Under the pieces are notes generated by a model. That model was not told the DNA's origin. It was given only the letters and a program-made list of their open reading frames with translations, and ran no database searches. The translations under genes were made by a program, and so were the position numbers. From an uncultured Clostridiaceae bacterium (GTDB taxonomy: Bacteria > Bacillota > Clostridia > Clostridiales > Clostridiaceae), in assembly GCA_946405135.1 (NCBI GenBank), contig CAMJGD010000009.1, forward strand, positions 46,729-110,728: a stretch of 64,000 nucleotides of DNA, written 5' to 3'. Of the stretch, positions 17,263 through 26,287 are shown piece by piece. The stretch's first letter is position 1; each line of letters begins with the position of its first letter.

Positions 17263-19113
17263 TTACAAATTTCTTGTATCACAAATGATTTCTGCTTTAT
17301 TTTTCTTTATCTTGTTTACGCCCCTTATGGTAAAATCATAAATTTCTTTTAAAAATTCATCTTTGCTAAAGTTTCCTTTTTCAATATCATATAACTTTTT
17401 TTCAAGTCTGCCAGTATAATCTGTATCTAGCAATTCTTTTATGGGGAAATTTTCTATAAGCTTTATACCTTTTTCAGTAATTAACAAAGATTTCCCCTTG
17501 GTTGTAATATAGTCAGCATATTTTAGTTTGTTTATTGTTTCCGCTCTTGTAGCAGCAGTGCCTATAGAATATCCATAAAGGATCTTGGAATCTTCTTCCC
17601 CTTCTCCTTCATCATTCACATTTTTACCACAAGTTTCCATGGCTTTTAATAAAGTTTTTTCTGTATGATGGGCTGGTGGTTTACTCTTTTTAGATAAAAC
17701 TTTAATATCTTTCATTTTTACCGCATCCCCTTTGTTAACTGGAGGAAGCAGTTCATCTTTTTTATCCTCATCATATAATTTAAGCCAGCCTTTAACTTTA
17801 AGTATCTTTCCCTTGGTTGAAAATAGTCTTTCATAATTTTCACCTTGAACGCTAGTTATTATTTCTGAAATCTCATATTCTGCTGAAGGCATAAATTGAG
17901 ATATAAATCTATTTTTTATGGCATCATATACTATTTTTTCATCTTCGCTTAAGCCTTTAGGAATAATATAGGTAGGTATAATAGCACTATGGCTTTCAAC
18001 CTTATCATTATTAAATACCTTTTTAGATTCATTAAACACTACTTCATCCTTAAAAGGCAGTTCCTTTTTTAAGGCTTCTAAAACATTTTTAGCTTTATCT
18101 TTAATACTTTCTTCTAAGGCTGTACTTTCAGTTCTAGGATAAGTTATATATTTCTTTTCATATAAGCTTTGAGCTGTCTTTAGTACTTTGTCTGCAGTAA
18201 ATCCTTTATATTTACTGGTTACGTACCCCTGTAGATTACTTAAATTAAATAAACTTGCAGGATTTTCTTTTTTTATTTCAACAGTTTTTTCTATTATAAT
18301 TCCGTCTTTACCTTTAATTTCTTCCTTAAGTCTATCTACACTTTGCTTACTTTTGAATTTGTCTTTTTTACCATGAAAAAACTTTCCCTTATAAGTACCA
18401 GCTTTGGCTTCAAAGATAGCCGTTAATTCAAAAAACTCTTCCACTTTAAAGTTTTTTATTTGCATTTCTCTATCATATATCATCTTAAGAGTCGGCATAA
18501 GAACTCTTCCTATATTTAAAAGATTGCCTTTACCCCTGGTATATTTCATGGTAGCTATAGAAGTAAAATTAATGCCTATAATCCAATCTGCCAGTTGACG
18601 ACTTAGACCTGCATGCTGCAGTGATTTCATTTCTGAATTTGTCTTTAAACTGTTTAATCCTCTTTTAATTTCATCTGGTGTCCATTCATTAATCAATATT
18701 CTATATATAGGCTTTTCAACCTTTAAATAATCAAATATGAGAAGAGAAATAAGTTCCCCTTCTCTATCATAGTCTGTGGCAGATATTACTTCTGTTACAT
18801 CTTCCCTATCTATTAGATATTTTATTATGTCCAATTGTTTTTTAGCCCCTGCATCAATTACATTTCTATTTTTGCTATCACTTTTTATTTTATATTTAAA
18901 TTTTTCAGGTATATAAGGAAAATTTTCAAAACTCCAAAGTGCCAGTTTAGCATCATAATCTTTGCAATCATATAATGTAAGTAAATGTCCAAAAGCCCAA
19001 GTTACAATATATCCATTGCCCTCTAAATATCCATTTTTTCGTACTTTGCACCCTAGTGCTTCTCCAATATTTCTAGCTACAGAAGGTTTTTCTGCTAATA
19101 ATAATTTGCTCAT
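17263..19113 (-). CDS. topB: DNA topoisomerase III-like type IA topoisomerase, short paralogue without zinc fingers
   Basis: Type IA enzyme that passes single DNA strands through a transient 5'-phosphotyrosine break. At 616 aa it has the Toprim N-terminus (KLLLAEKPSVARNIGEAL with the catalytic Glu) and the metal triad in ATDYDREGEL (residues 113-121). LNIGRVLMPTLKMIYDRE and the active-site Tyr of YITYPRTES (about Tyr325) follow. It ends soon after the core domain and lacks the Cys4 zinc ribbons seen in the second copy at 35351-37546. It also retains DxD in the Toprim loop, whereas the second has TDAGREGEL. Such short copies in clostridia are often annotated topB; a specialised role distinct from the other paralogue is likely. 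Confidence 0.9.
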   Translation of the reverse strand: MSKLLLAEKPSVARNIGEALGCKVRKNGYLEGNGYIVTWAFGHLLTLYDCKDYDAKLALWSFENFPYIPEKFKYKIKSDSKNRNVIDAGAKKQLDIIKYLIDREDVTEVISATDYDREGELISLLIFDYLKVEKPIYRILINEWTPDEIKRGLNSLKTNSEMKSLQHAGLSRQLADWIIGINFTSIATMKYTRGKGNLLNIGRVLMPTLKMIYDREMQIKNFKVEEFFELTAIFEAKAGTYKGKFFHGKKDKFKSKQSVDRLKEEIKGKDGIIIEKTVEIKKENPASLFNLSNLQGYVTSKYKGFTADKVLKTAQSLYEKKYITYPRTESTALEESIKDKAKNVLEALKKELPFKDEVVFNESKKVFNNDKVESHSAIIPTYIIPKGLSEDEKIVYDAIKNRFISQFMPSAEYEISEIITSVQGENYERLFSTKGKILKVKGWLKLYDEDKKDELLPPVNKGDAVKMKDIKVLSKKSKPPAHHTEKTLLKAMETCGKNVNDEGEGEEDSKILYGYSIGTAATRAETINKLKYADYITTKGKSLLITEKGIKLIENFPIKELLDTDYTGRLEKKLYDIEKGNFSKDEFLKEIYDFTIRGVNKIKKNKAEIICDTRNL

Positions 19114-19216
19114 CTTCTCACCATCACAAAATTTATTGATAAAAAACTAATGAGTTTTTCTTTTGCTATTTTATTATATCATTTTGTGTGGAATTATGCA
19201 TTTGCATAAAAATCAT

Positions 19217-20473
19217 TTATTTTTTTCTAGTATCTATAACCCTATAAGTTACCTTTAAATCCTTAGTAGGGGTGCCATCAAGCTTTCCATCCTCTGCAAA
19301 ATTAACTTTTAACAATATTTTTGTACCATTTGCGTTCCAATAGCCTTCATATATTCCAAATCCATTATTTTTCATCTGCTCTGGTGCAAACACTTCAAAT
19401 TTATTAACTAATTCATTGCCTTTTATTTCTGCTACATAAGGATGAATGACATTTGACTTTTTATCAACCTCTTGAGAAAATATTAAATTGCTTTTACTAT
19501 TAAAAGAAAAAGCACTAGACATATCTTCCCCACCTATTCTATAAGAAACAACTTTTTTTATGTTTCCAGTACTAAAATCGTAGATATATCCATCCACAAA
19601 TCCACGTCTTTCTTCTGAAGCTTCAAATAGCACGGATTTTCCATTATTTATTACATGGATATTTTGCCATATATAAATATCTTTATTAAGTTTAGCTTTT
19701 AATTTTAATTTATCAGGTTCTTCAAAATTAAATTGGTATATTTTATTATGATAAAATGCATAAAATTCTTTATTTGATCCTGAATATACTAAATCAGAAA
19801 AAGCTACTCCCATAGGATCATTCCAATCTTCATTTATCTTTTTTTCATCTATCTTAGCTACCTTATAAGACTCTGTATCTATAAGCATTTTATATACATC
19901 TTTATTAGAATAATTTATGTAAATATATCTTCCTTCCTCATCTGCAAATTTAGCATATTCTGAGTTACCTTGTTTTTTAAAATCATAATCATAAATATCT
20001 TTTCTTGAATCTGTAGTTAAATCATAAATAAAATATTTGTTTTTTTCATAATCCTTGCACAAAAATTTCTTATTTTTAAAATCATTAATTTCTATATTAT
20101 TTTTAAAACTTTCTGGTTTCACTATTTTCTCTTCTTTAAGATTCACATTAAGCAGTGCAAAGCTGTCTTCTCTCATACCCTTACTTAGTACCAAGGTATT
20201 ATCATTAATCCATCCCCATATTGCGGTATAATCTTTTAATTCAATTTTTTCTCCATTAGCTGCTTTAAGTTCATTATTGTCCATTTTATTGCTTTCTTTT
20301 TTCATATCACTTTTTACTACAGCTTTTAACTTATCATCTTTAGTAGTTTTATTCTCTTCATTTTTTAAATTATCAGATAAACCCCCGGCATCTTTTCTTA
20401 CACAACCTGCAGATAAAGTCAAGCTAACCATCACTGCAGCTAATATTGTTTTAGATATTATATTTTTTTTCAT
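19217..20473 (-). CDS. Predicted lipoprotein with beta-propeller-like repeats
   Basis: 418-aa surface lipoprotein. The ATG at 20473 (GGGAG upstream) gives MKKNIISKTILAAVMVSLTLSAGC, a signal peptide ending in the lipobox LSAGC. The mature part starts with a charged, Lys/Asn-rich linker, then shows repeated blocks of the type WINDNTLVLSKG, NKFLCKDYEKNKYFIYDL, GRYIYINYSN and FYAFYHNKIYQFNF, reminiscent of TolB/WD40-like propeller blades. It is the third gene of a response regulator/kinase/lipoprotein operon, 107 bp behind the kinase, so it may sense or report an envelope signal to that kinase (inference). No catalytic motif was recognised. Confidence 0.7.
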   Translation of the reverse strand: MKKNIISKTILAAVMVSLTLSAGCVRKDAGGLSDNLKNEENKTTKDDKLKAVVKSDMKKESNKMDNNELKAANGEKIELKDYTAIWGWINDNTLVLSKGMREDSFALLNVNLKEEKIVKPESFKNNIEINDFKNKKFLCKDYEKNKYFIYDLTTDSRKDIYDYDFKKQGNSEYAKFADEEGRYIYINYSNKDVYKMLIDTESYKVAKIDEKKINEDWNDPMGVAFSDLVYSGSNKEFYAFYHNKIYQFNFEEPDKLKLKAKLNKDIYIWQNIHVINNGKSVLFEASEERRGFVDGYIYDFSTGNIKKVVSYRIGGEDMSSAFSFNSKSNLIFSQEVDKKSNVIHPYVAEIKGNELVNKFEVFAPEQMKNNGFGIYEGYWNANGTKILLKVNFAEDGKLDGTPTKDLKVTYRVIDTRKK

Positions 20474-20580
20474 ATTAATACGCTCCCTTTCTAATCTTAT
20501 GGAAATTAATATATTTATATAATAAGGGAGAAATTTTTCTAAATCTCGCAAAAATATTTCCGATGTGTTTCCATAAAACT

Positions 20581-22017
20581 TTATTTTGCTGGAATCTTAA
20601 TTTTTACTTCTGTAAATTCCCCTGATGTCATCTCTATAGTACCTCCATGCATATCTACAATGTTTTTACATATATAAAGCCCTAATCCTGAACTTCCTTT
20701 TTCTTTGCTAATTTCACCTTTTATAAAAGGATCAAATATATTATTTAATACCATTTCAGGTATATTAGGTGCTTCATTTTTAATAATTATGTAAAAATCC
20801 TGGTTATCCTCAAAGCATTCAATCAAAATCTCACTATTATCATAGCTATATTTAATTGCATTATCCATAAGGTTTATAATTAACTGTCTTATTTTGTTTG
20901 GCATCACATAAGCATAAAAAGGTTCCAATTGTTCTTTTATGGATACATTATATTTTTTAGCTTTTAGATTTAAATCTTCCATTATAGATTCTATTAATTC
21001 TTTTATAACTACCATGGAAAAATCCTCATCTACAGAAGTATTTCCTTTTGATACTTCTATTAAATCCAGCACCATCTTATGTAATCTTTCACTTTCTTCT
21101 TTAATCCTTGAAGCTGCTCTTGCTTGAAACTCTACATCGTTTACATCACCTTCAGATAATATCTGTGCATAAGCAGATATACCCGTAAGAGGAGTTTTAA
21201 GTTCATGGGTTACATTGTTAAAAAACTCTGTTCTAGCAGCTTCCAGTTTTATAACTTTATCCTTTTCCTTATTTATACTTTCTACATAGCTTTTTATCTC
21301 TTCCCTCATGGTGTTAAATTTGTCTGCTAATATACCTATTTCATCTTTACTGCTTACCTCAACCTTGTTATCATATATACCCTCTGTTACTTCTTCTATT
21401 CCATTTACCAGTTTATTTAAAGGCTTTGTTATTTTACTTGCCATATAGTAGGAAAAAGCAAAGGAAAATAATAGTGTTATAAATTGCAATAAAGTTATGG
21501 TATTAATAAGCTTATTTTTATGTATAAACAAATTTGTAAAATCTAATTTAAATGATACTATACCAAGCAATTTATCTCTGAGATATATAGGATAGGAAAA
21601 GTGGCCTATATATCTTCCATTTTTATTTTCTATATTTATATAGGATTTATCTTGAAGAGCATACTGTGCATCTTCTGAATATTTTAGTAGCTCTGGCTCT
21701 ATGTCTGTGTTTACTGCTTCTATTATATTTCCTTCCTTATCTCTTATAGCCACATAGCATCCATTTAAAGCACTAAGCTTTACAGCAGTGCCATAAGCAG
21801 ATTTAACAAAAGCTTCTTCTGAAATATCTTCTCTTTCTATAAGAAGCTGCTGCCTTATAAACTCTCTAGAGTTCTTGGTTAATACATCCATTTCTTCTTT
21901 TATAGTATTTTCATTATCCAATTTTAAAGTATTTCTTATCATTATATTTAGTACAATGGAAGATATAAAAAATATAATAAAAAACCCTGCTAAGAATTTT
22001 TTCTTTAGACTATTCAT
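20581..22017 (-). CDS. Membrane sensor histidine kinase
   Basis: 478 aa. Two membrane helices (about residues 8-28 and 172-193) flank an extracytoplasmic sensor domain of about 140 residues. A HAMP linker follows (about 193-245), then the HisKA dimerisation box with the phospho-accepting His in NNVTHELKTPLTG (His271). The HATPase domain has the N box LIINLMDNAIKYS, the G1/G2 boxes and GSSGLGLYICKNIVDMHGG. It overlaps the response regulator gene by 8 bp, so the two are translationally coupled and form a cognate pair. The signal is unknown; the downstream lipoprotein suggests an envelope or peptide cue. Confidence 0.92.
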   Translation of the reverse strand: MNSLKKKFLAGFFIIFFISSIVLNIMIRNTLKLDNENTIKEEMDVLTKNSREFIRQQLLIEREDISEEAFVKSAYGTAVKLSALNGCYVAIRDKEGNIIEAVNTDIEPELLKYSEDAQYALQDKSYINIENKNGRYIGHFSYPIYLRDKLLGIVSFKLDFTNLFIHKNKLINTITLLQFITLLFSFAFSYYMASKITKPLNKLVNGIEEVTEGIYDNKVEVSSKDEIGILADKFNTMREEIKSYVESINKEKDKVIKLEAARTEFFNNVTHELKTPLTGISAYAQILSEGDVNDVEFQARAASRIKEESERLHKMVLDLIEVSKGNTSVDEDFSMVVIKELIESIMEDLNLKAKKYNVSIKEQLEPFYAYVMPNKIRQLIINLMDNAIKYSYDNSEILIECFEDNQDFYIIIKNEAPNIPEMVLNNIFDPFIKGEISKEKGSSGLGLYICKNIVDMHGGTIEMTSGEFTEVKIKIPAK

Positions 22018-22711
22018 TGTAATCCCTCATCTTATAACCTACTCCAAAAACTGTTTCTATTATGGAATCACCCTCTTGACCATCCAGCTTACTTCTTATT
22101 CTTCTTACATGTATATCTACAGTCCTCAAATCTCCATCATAATCCATGTCCCATACATAATCTAATAAGCTTTCTCGTGTAAATACCATTCCTTTTCTTT
22201 CCGCTAAAAATAGCAGAAGATCAAATTCTCTAGGTTTTAATCTTATCTCTTCTTCATTCTTGTAAACTGTCCTTCTATCTTTATATATTTTAATATCTTT
22301 ACACAATTCTATTGTGTTTACATCCTCTTCTCTTTTATTAGCATAGCTTTCTACCCTTCTTAATGCCACTTTAATCCTTGTAATTACCTCTCTTACATCA
22401 AAAGGCTTTGTTATATAATCATCAGCACCAAGTTCAAGCCCTAATACCTTGTCCACAATGTCATTTCTAGCTGTAAGCATAATAATAGGTATGCTATTTT
22501 CGCCAGCTATTTTTTTGCATATATCAAATCCATTCATATCCGGAAGCATTAAGTCTAATATTACTAATTCAGGTTCAAATCTATTAAATAAGTCTAGCCC
22601 CTCTTCTCCTGTAAATCCTTGCCTAACATTAAACCCTTCTTTTCTAAGTGCAAAAGTTAGTGCATCAGAAATAGAATAATCATCTTCTATTAACAAGATT
22701 TTGTTGTTCAT
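22010..22711 (-). CDS. OmpR/PhoB-family response regulator
   Basis: 233-aa transcription factor. The receiver domain shows ILLIEDDYS (acidic pocket), the phospho-accepting Asp53 in LVILDLMLPDMNG, PIIMLTAR and the switch Lys in DYITKPFDVREV. The C-terminal winged helix is of OmpR type (LKPREFDLLLFLAERKGMVFTRESLLDYVWD and RTVDIHVRRIRSKL). ATG 22711 follows AAGGGTGA by six bases and is preferred to the longer frame. It leads the operon with the kinase at 20581-22017 and the lipoprotein at 19217-20473. Confidence 0.93.
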   Translation of the reverse strand: MNNKILLIEDDYSISDALTFALRKEGFNVRQGFTGEEGLDLFNRFEPELVILDLMLPDMNGFDICKKIAGENSIPIIMLTARNDIVDKVLGLELGADDYITKPFDVREVITRIKVALRRVESYANKREEDVNTIELCKDIKIYKDRRTVYKNEEEIRLKPREFDLLLFLAERKGMVFTRESLLDYVWDMDYDGDLRTVDIHVRRIRSKLDGQEGDSIIETVFGVGYKMRDYNE

Positions 22712-22783
22712 AAGTTTCACCCTTTCTAATATCAATCTTATATCTAAATTATTTCTTAAGTGTTTCCAAAGTTAATTCATAAA

Positions 22784-22828
22784 AAAACCCTGCCAGCATA
22801 AATTAAACTTTAATGCTTGCAGGGTTTT
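22784..22828 (-). terminator. Terminator of ttcA
   Basis: GC-rich stem (22784-22799 with 22813-22828, near-perfect 16 bp containing AAAACCCTGC) followed on the minus strand by seven T residues, ending directly beside the ttcA stop. Confidence 0.9.
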
Positions 22829-22829
22829 G

Positions 22830-23696
22830 TTATTCTTCATCATAAAAATCAAGAAAAGAATAGGTTTTATCACCTTTTTGCCAACCTAAAATTGATTCCA
22901 TGTTTACATTCTGTGCTGCTCTAAATATAGATTTATCCACATCATTAAAATCTTTTTTAATGTTTTTTATCATTTCTTTAATCTCATATCTCTTGTTGCC
23001 AATTTTTTTTGCAGCTACCATGCAAGCACAGTTTAAAGGCCATATACCGCTATTTTGAGTAAATCTTTGAATATAAATCTCTTCCACATAGTAAAGTGGA
23101 CGTATAAGCTCTATACCTTCAAAATTAGTGGCTTTTAATTTTGGCAGCATAGTTTTAAAGTTACCAGAGTAAAGTACATTGAGTAAAGTTGTCTCAATTA
23201 CATCATTAAAATGATGACCTAGAGCTACCTTATTACAACCAAGCTCTTTGGCTTTGGTATAAAGAGCACCTCTTCTCATTCTAGCACACATATAACAAGG
23301 GTAATCTTTTGCTATATCATCTACCACATCAAAAATATGAGATTCATATATCTTTAAAGGTATATTTAAATATTTGCAGTTATCTATAAGAAGTTCTCTA
23401 ATATTTTCATGATAACCTGGATCTGCACAGATGAATTCAAGTTCTATATGCATTTGACCATGGCGCTGTAATTCTTGAAAAAGCTTTGCCATTAACAAGC
23501 TATCCTTACCTCCAGAAACAGCCACTGCAATCCTATCCCCATCTTCTACCAGTTTAAAGTCCTTAATGGCTTTTATAAATTTAGACCAAATATGCTTTTT
23601 ATAAGTCTTAACTAAACTGCGCTCTATTTCTGCAAGTGGTTTCCTTTCATTAAATGGTACCAGGATTTCACATCCTTCTCCAGCTATACCACTCAT
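22830..23696 (-). CDS. ttcA: TtcA-family tRNA 2-thiolation ATPase
   Basis: 288-aa PP-loop protein. The ATP pyrophosphatase loop is VAVSGGKDSLLMAKL (SGGKDS at 61-66). The TtcA/TtuA-like Cys pair is in YPCYMCARMRRGALY (Cys133, Cys136) with further Cys in LNCAC (222, 224), which fits a three-Cys 4Fe-4S site. ALGHHFNDVIETTLLNV is the second family motif. The predicted reaction is thiolation of a tRNA base, s2C32 in the case of E. coli TtcA. A Gram-positive paralogue might act on another position, so the substrate is inferred. ATG 23696 has GGAGAGGTGAT upstream. The gene stands alone with its own terminator. Confidence 0.8.
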   Translation of the reverse strand: MSGIAGEGCEILVPFNERKPLAEIERSLVKTYKKHIWSKFIKAIKDFKLVEDGDRIAVAVSGGKDSLLMAKLFQELQRHGQMHIELEFICADPGYHENIRELLIDNCKYLNIPLKIYESHIFDVVDDIAKDYPCYMCARMRRGALYTKAKELGCNKVALGHHFNDVIETTLLNVLYSGNFKTMLPKLKATNFEGIELIRPLYYVEEIYIQRFTQNSGIWPLNCACMVAAKKIGNKRYEIKEMIKNIKKDFNDVDKSIFRAAQNVNMESILGWQKGDKTYSFLDFYDEE

Positions 23697-23822
23697 TTTA
23701 TCACCTCTCCTTTTGTACGGAAATATTATAACATCTTTAAGGAGATTTGTCTTTGAAAAGTTGACCCAGCTTATTTATTAACTTCAAAATTTAAAATACT
23801 TCCAACATAAACTGTTTAAGCT

Positions 23823-24452
23823 TTATACAATTTTACTTGAGGCATTTGAAATCTTTTCATCTAAAAACTTAACTATTTCTTCTATATTACTCTGATTAAC
23901 CTTCATTATTATTCTATTATTAAATATAAAAGCCCAGTTTAATGTGCCTACAATATATTTATCTGATTCATCATTTTTTAAATCCTTATGATGAAAATCA
24001 AACACCATATATCCTTTTTTCTTTTTATGATTAAATTTAGTTATATCACTAAATTCAAATACATATTCTTTCATAATTTCATAATATCCATCTACTTCTA
24101 AAATAAACATTCTTTTATTAGTTACATATACTAAATAATTAACACCCACATTTGATAATTGTAATGGACCTATACCATAAGTTAAAAATCGATAAGAATT
24201 TATAGCTGCATAGTAAGTCCATCCACTCATAATTCCTTTAAATTTGTATATTAATTTTTCTCCTTCTTTTAACTGATTCTCTACTTTTTCATTGCACATA
24301 TCCATATTTTCAATAGATATCTTGCAGGTTATAGATTCTTTTCTCTCTTTTAATGCATTTTCATCTAAATCCATTTTGCTTTCATACCTTTCTATTTCGT
24401 CTTCATCATAATTCTGTATTTCTAAATTTTTAATATCATCTCTATCTATCAT
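23823..24452 (-). CDS. PH-domain-like protein coupled to an ECF sigma factor
   Basis: 209-aa protein that I do not recognise by name. The N-terminal about 60 residues are highly charged and probably flexible (Asp/Glu/Lys-rich). The remainder (about 65-205) looks like a bacterial PH-like fold: EGEKLIYKFKGIM, YLVYVTNKRMFIL, FSDITKFNHKKKKGYMVFDF and a C-terminal helix NIEEIVKFLDEKI. There are no membrane helices. Its ATG (GGAGGGATATT upstream) overlaps the sigma-factor stop by 11 bp, so the two are made together. A regulatory role on that sigma factor, such as an anti-sigma or adaptor, is the natural inference but is untested. Confidence 0.6.
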   Translation of the reverse strand: MIDRDDIKNLEIQNYDEDEIERYESKMDLDENALKERKESITCKISIENMDMCNEKVENQLKEGEKLIYKFKGIMSGWTYYAAINSYRFLTYGIGPLQLSNVGVNYLVYVTNKRMFILEVDGYYEIMKEYVFEFSDITKFNHKKKKGYMVFDFHHKDLKNDESDKYIVGTLNWAFIFNNRIIMKVNQSNIEEIVKFLDEKISNASSKIV

Positions 24453-24993
24453 AATATCCCTCCATTAAATCTTTTAACTTTTTTCTTCCTCTTGAAAGCC
24501 TGTTATAGATATTTTCTTTAGGGATACCTAGTGCTTTAGAAATGTCATCAATACTCTCTTCTTTAAAATATCTTCTATTAAAAATTTCTCTATCTGGTTC
24601 TCCTAATTTGTTTATAAAATTGGTAAGTTCTATTTTTTGCTCCTTTAATAAAATTTCTTCTTCCATACTTTTGTTATATTCCGCATTACACTCATCTATA
24701 TCACTTAAGTTATAGTCTTTGTTACTTTTTCTCTTATAATCTATAGCTTTAAATTTGCATATAGATATAATCCAATTTACAAATTTCCCTTTATTTTCAT
24801 CATAACAGTCAATGTTATACCAAATGCTTAAAAGCACATCATCAAAGCATTCATCTATACTGTGTCTTTCGTGATTTTTATCTAAAACACTATTCAAAAC
24901 ACCATATATGAGTTTCCCATAAATATCTATGAATTCATGAAGATATTTCATATCATGCTTTTTTAAACCATCCACTAATTCATCATCACTCAT
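24442..24993 (-). CDS. ECF-type RNA polymerase sigma factor
   Basis: 183-aa sigma-70 family factor of ECF size. Region 2 is LHEFIDIYGKLIYGVLNSVL through VNWIISICKFKAIDYKRKSNKD (the -10-recognition end of region 2). Region 4 is LGEPDREIFNRRYFKEESIDDISKALGIPKENIYNRLSRGRKKLK, a clear helix-turn-helix for the -35 element. ATG 24993 follows GGAGAATTAA. It overlaps the PH-like gene, its probable regulatory partner. No classical membrane anti-sigma gene is adjacent, which makes the pairing unusual. Target promoters were not identified. Confidence 0.85.
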   Translation of the reverse strand: MSDDELVDGLKKHDMKYLHEFIDIYGKLIYGVLNSVLDKNHERHSIDECFDDVLLSIWYNIDCYDENKGKFVNWIISICKFKAIDYKRKSNKDYNLSDIDECNAEYNKSMEEEILLKEQKIELTNFINKLGEPDREIFNRRYFKEESIDDISKALGIPKENIYNRLSRGRKKLKDLMEGYYDR

Positions 24994-25161
24994 TTAATTC
25001 TCCTCTCTCATCATTCAATGGAAATATTATTTTAATGCTGCAGCAATTTATTTACTAATTAGATTAATCTAATTCTCTATTCAATCATTATACGAAGCCA
25101 CGTATACATTTCTATCAGAGAATTCTTATTTTATCATATAATATAATAAAATATAAAAAAA

Positions 25162-25188
25162 CAGAGCTCTTATTTACTAAAAGCTCTG
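25162..25188 (-). terminator. Terminator of the HsmA-type gene
   Basis: Stem CAGAGCT/AGCTCTG with seven T residues following on the minus strand, 14 nt beyond the stop. Confidence 0.85.
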
Positions 25189-25201
25189 CAAATATTTAAT
25201 G

Positions 25202-25570
25202 TTATCTGCTCATTCCTGCAATGGCTCCTGATATATAAGGTATAAGCCAAATAGCCCAAACCACTATACTAAATTTATGGAAATTTTGCTTCATATTATC
25301 ATCATTTTTATATAATACGACTGTAGCCCATATAGCATGAAACAGCATTAGTAATATGGCTAACAACCCAGTAATCCCATGCAGGTTCATCTTAAGGGCA
25401 CTTCCAGATATCTTGCCCATAAATGAAGTCCCTAAGGTATCACATAAGAGACCTATCCAGAATATTATAAGATGCCATTTTTTGAGAACACCTTGTTTTT
25501 TCTCTCCCCACACACCAATAGTGTAGAATATCAAAGCTGAAGTTATAAATATTATGGCATATAATAGCAT
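25202..25570 (-). CDS. HsmA-family (TIGR03987) four-helix membrane protein
   Basis: 122-aa integral membrane protein with four predicted helices (about residues 2-20, 34-52, 64-88, 98-117). Conserved-looking features are WHLIIFWIGLLCDTLGTSFM in helix two and the His of LHGITG and LMLFHAIWA in helix three. The pattern agrees with the TIGR03987/HsmA family, whose biochemical role is not established to my knowledge. It is monocistronic: hairpin terminator directly downstream, and a striking 19-bp perfect inverted repeat in the leader (25590-25630) right before the GGAGG ribosome site, implying tight control by a DNA-binding regulator or by mRNA folding. Confidence 0.7.
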   Translation of the reverse strand: MLLYAIIFITSALIFYTIGVWGEKKQGVLKKWHLIIFWIGLLCDTLGTSFMGKISGSALKMNLHGITGLLAILLMLFHAIWATVVLYKNDDNMKQNFHKFSIVVWAIWLIPYISGAIAGMSR

Positions 25571-25589
25571 AATTATAGCCTCCTTTTTT

Positions 25590-25630
25590 AAAATAGTTCT
25601 TATACAAATAGTTTGTATAAGAACTATTTT
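25590..25630. promoter_or_regulatory. 19-bp perfect inverted repeat in the leader of the HsmA-type gene
   Basis: Arms AAAATAGTTCTTATACAAA (25590-25608) and its exact complement (25612-25630) flank a three-base centre TAG. The repeat abuts the ribosome site of the gene starting at 25570. As DNA it would be a large operator (TetR/MarR/PadR-like dimer or tetramer site); as RNA it would be a long hairpin just 5' of the Shine-Dalgarno. Confidence 0.7.
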
Positions 25631-25832
25631 ATGATAATATAATATTCTCTTTCTGTCAATATATTTTTCATTCTAAATATATGTAAAATTATGCTGCATA
25701 ACTTTAATAAAATAATGATTATATTTTATATTTATTATGACTAAGTTCATAGTTTATTATCAATTTTGCCACATAGCAAACACAAAAAATAATTAATATT
25801 AAAATATAATAAAAAAAGAGGTGATAATTAAA

Positions 25833-26234
25833 ATGTTACAACATCCAGAAAGAAATTATTTTATTAATGTGGCACTATCAATAATGGGATTTATCTGTGC
25901 TGTTACAGGTATACTGCTATATTTTAGACCTAGATTTATTAACAATTTTGCATCTTCAATTAATTATAGACAGCTGCATATATGGACTGGCTTTATAATT
26001 ACCGCTTTAGTACTAGTGCATTTGTTAATGCACACAACTTGGATAAAAAACATGACAAAAAACATATTTACCAATAAAAAGAGTTTAATCTCATTAGTTT
26101 TAACCATTCTTATATCCTTAGGAATTTGTTTTGCTATTCAAAAAAGTAGTCCTTCTCAAAAAAAATCCTTAAATAATAGACATATTGAAAATAATTTTAA
26201 TAGAAGAGGTTTTAAAAATAATAAATTACCCTAG
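25833..26234 (+). CDS. DUF4405-like small membrane protein, possible cytochrome b-type heme binder
   Basis: 133-aa membrane protein. Three hydrophobic segments are visible (about residues 10-30, 46-66 and 82-100) and a Lys/Asn/Arg-rich C-terminal tail. His residues in RQLHIWTGF, LVHLLMHTTW are spaced as in DUF4405/cytochrome-b561-like proteins that hold heme between helices. ATG 25833 is chosen because GAGGTG ends nine bases before it; an in-frame GTG at 25821 lies inside the ribosome site. It is monocistronic, divergent from the HsmA-type gene, and followed by a terminator. A redox or heme-related role is inference only. Confidence 0.6.
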   Translation: MLQHPERNYFINVALSIMGFICAVTGILLYFRPRFINNFASSINYRQLHIWTGFIITALVLVHLLMHTTWIKNMTKNIFTNKKSLISLVLTILISLGICFAIQKSSPSQKKSLNNRHIENNFNRRGFKNNKLP

Positions 26235-26235
26235 T

Positions 26236-26269
26236 ATAATAGCCCCATTTTAAAAAATGGGGCTATTAT
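26236..26269. terminator. Bidirectional terminator
   Basis: Perfect 15-bp stem containing AGCCCCATTT (26236-26250 with 26255-26269) between convergent genes; T-rich on the plus side. Confidence 0.88.
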
Positions 26270-26287
26270 GTTTGTTATTTGTTTAAG

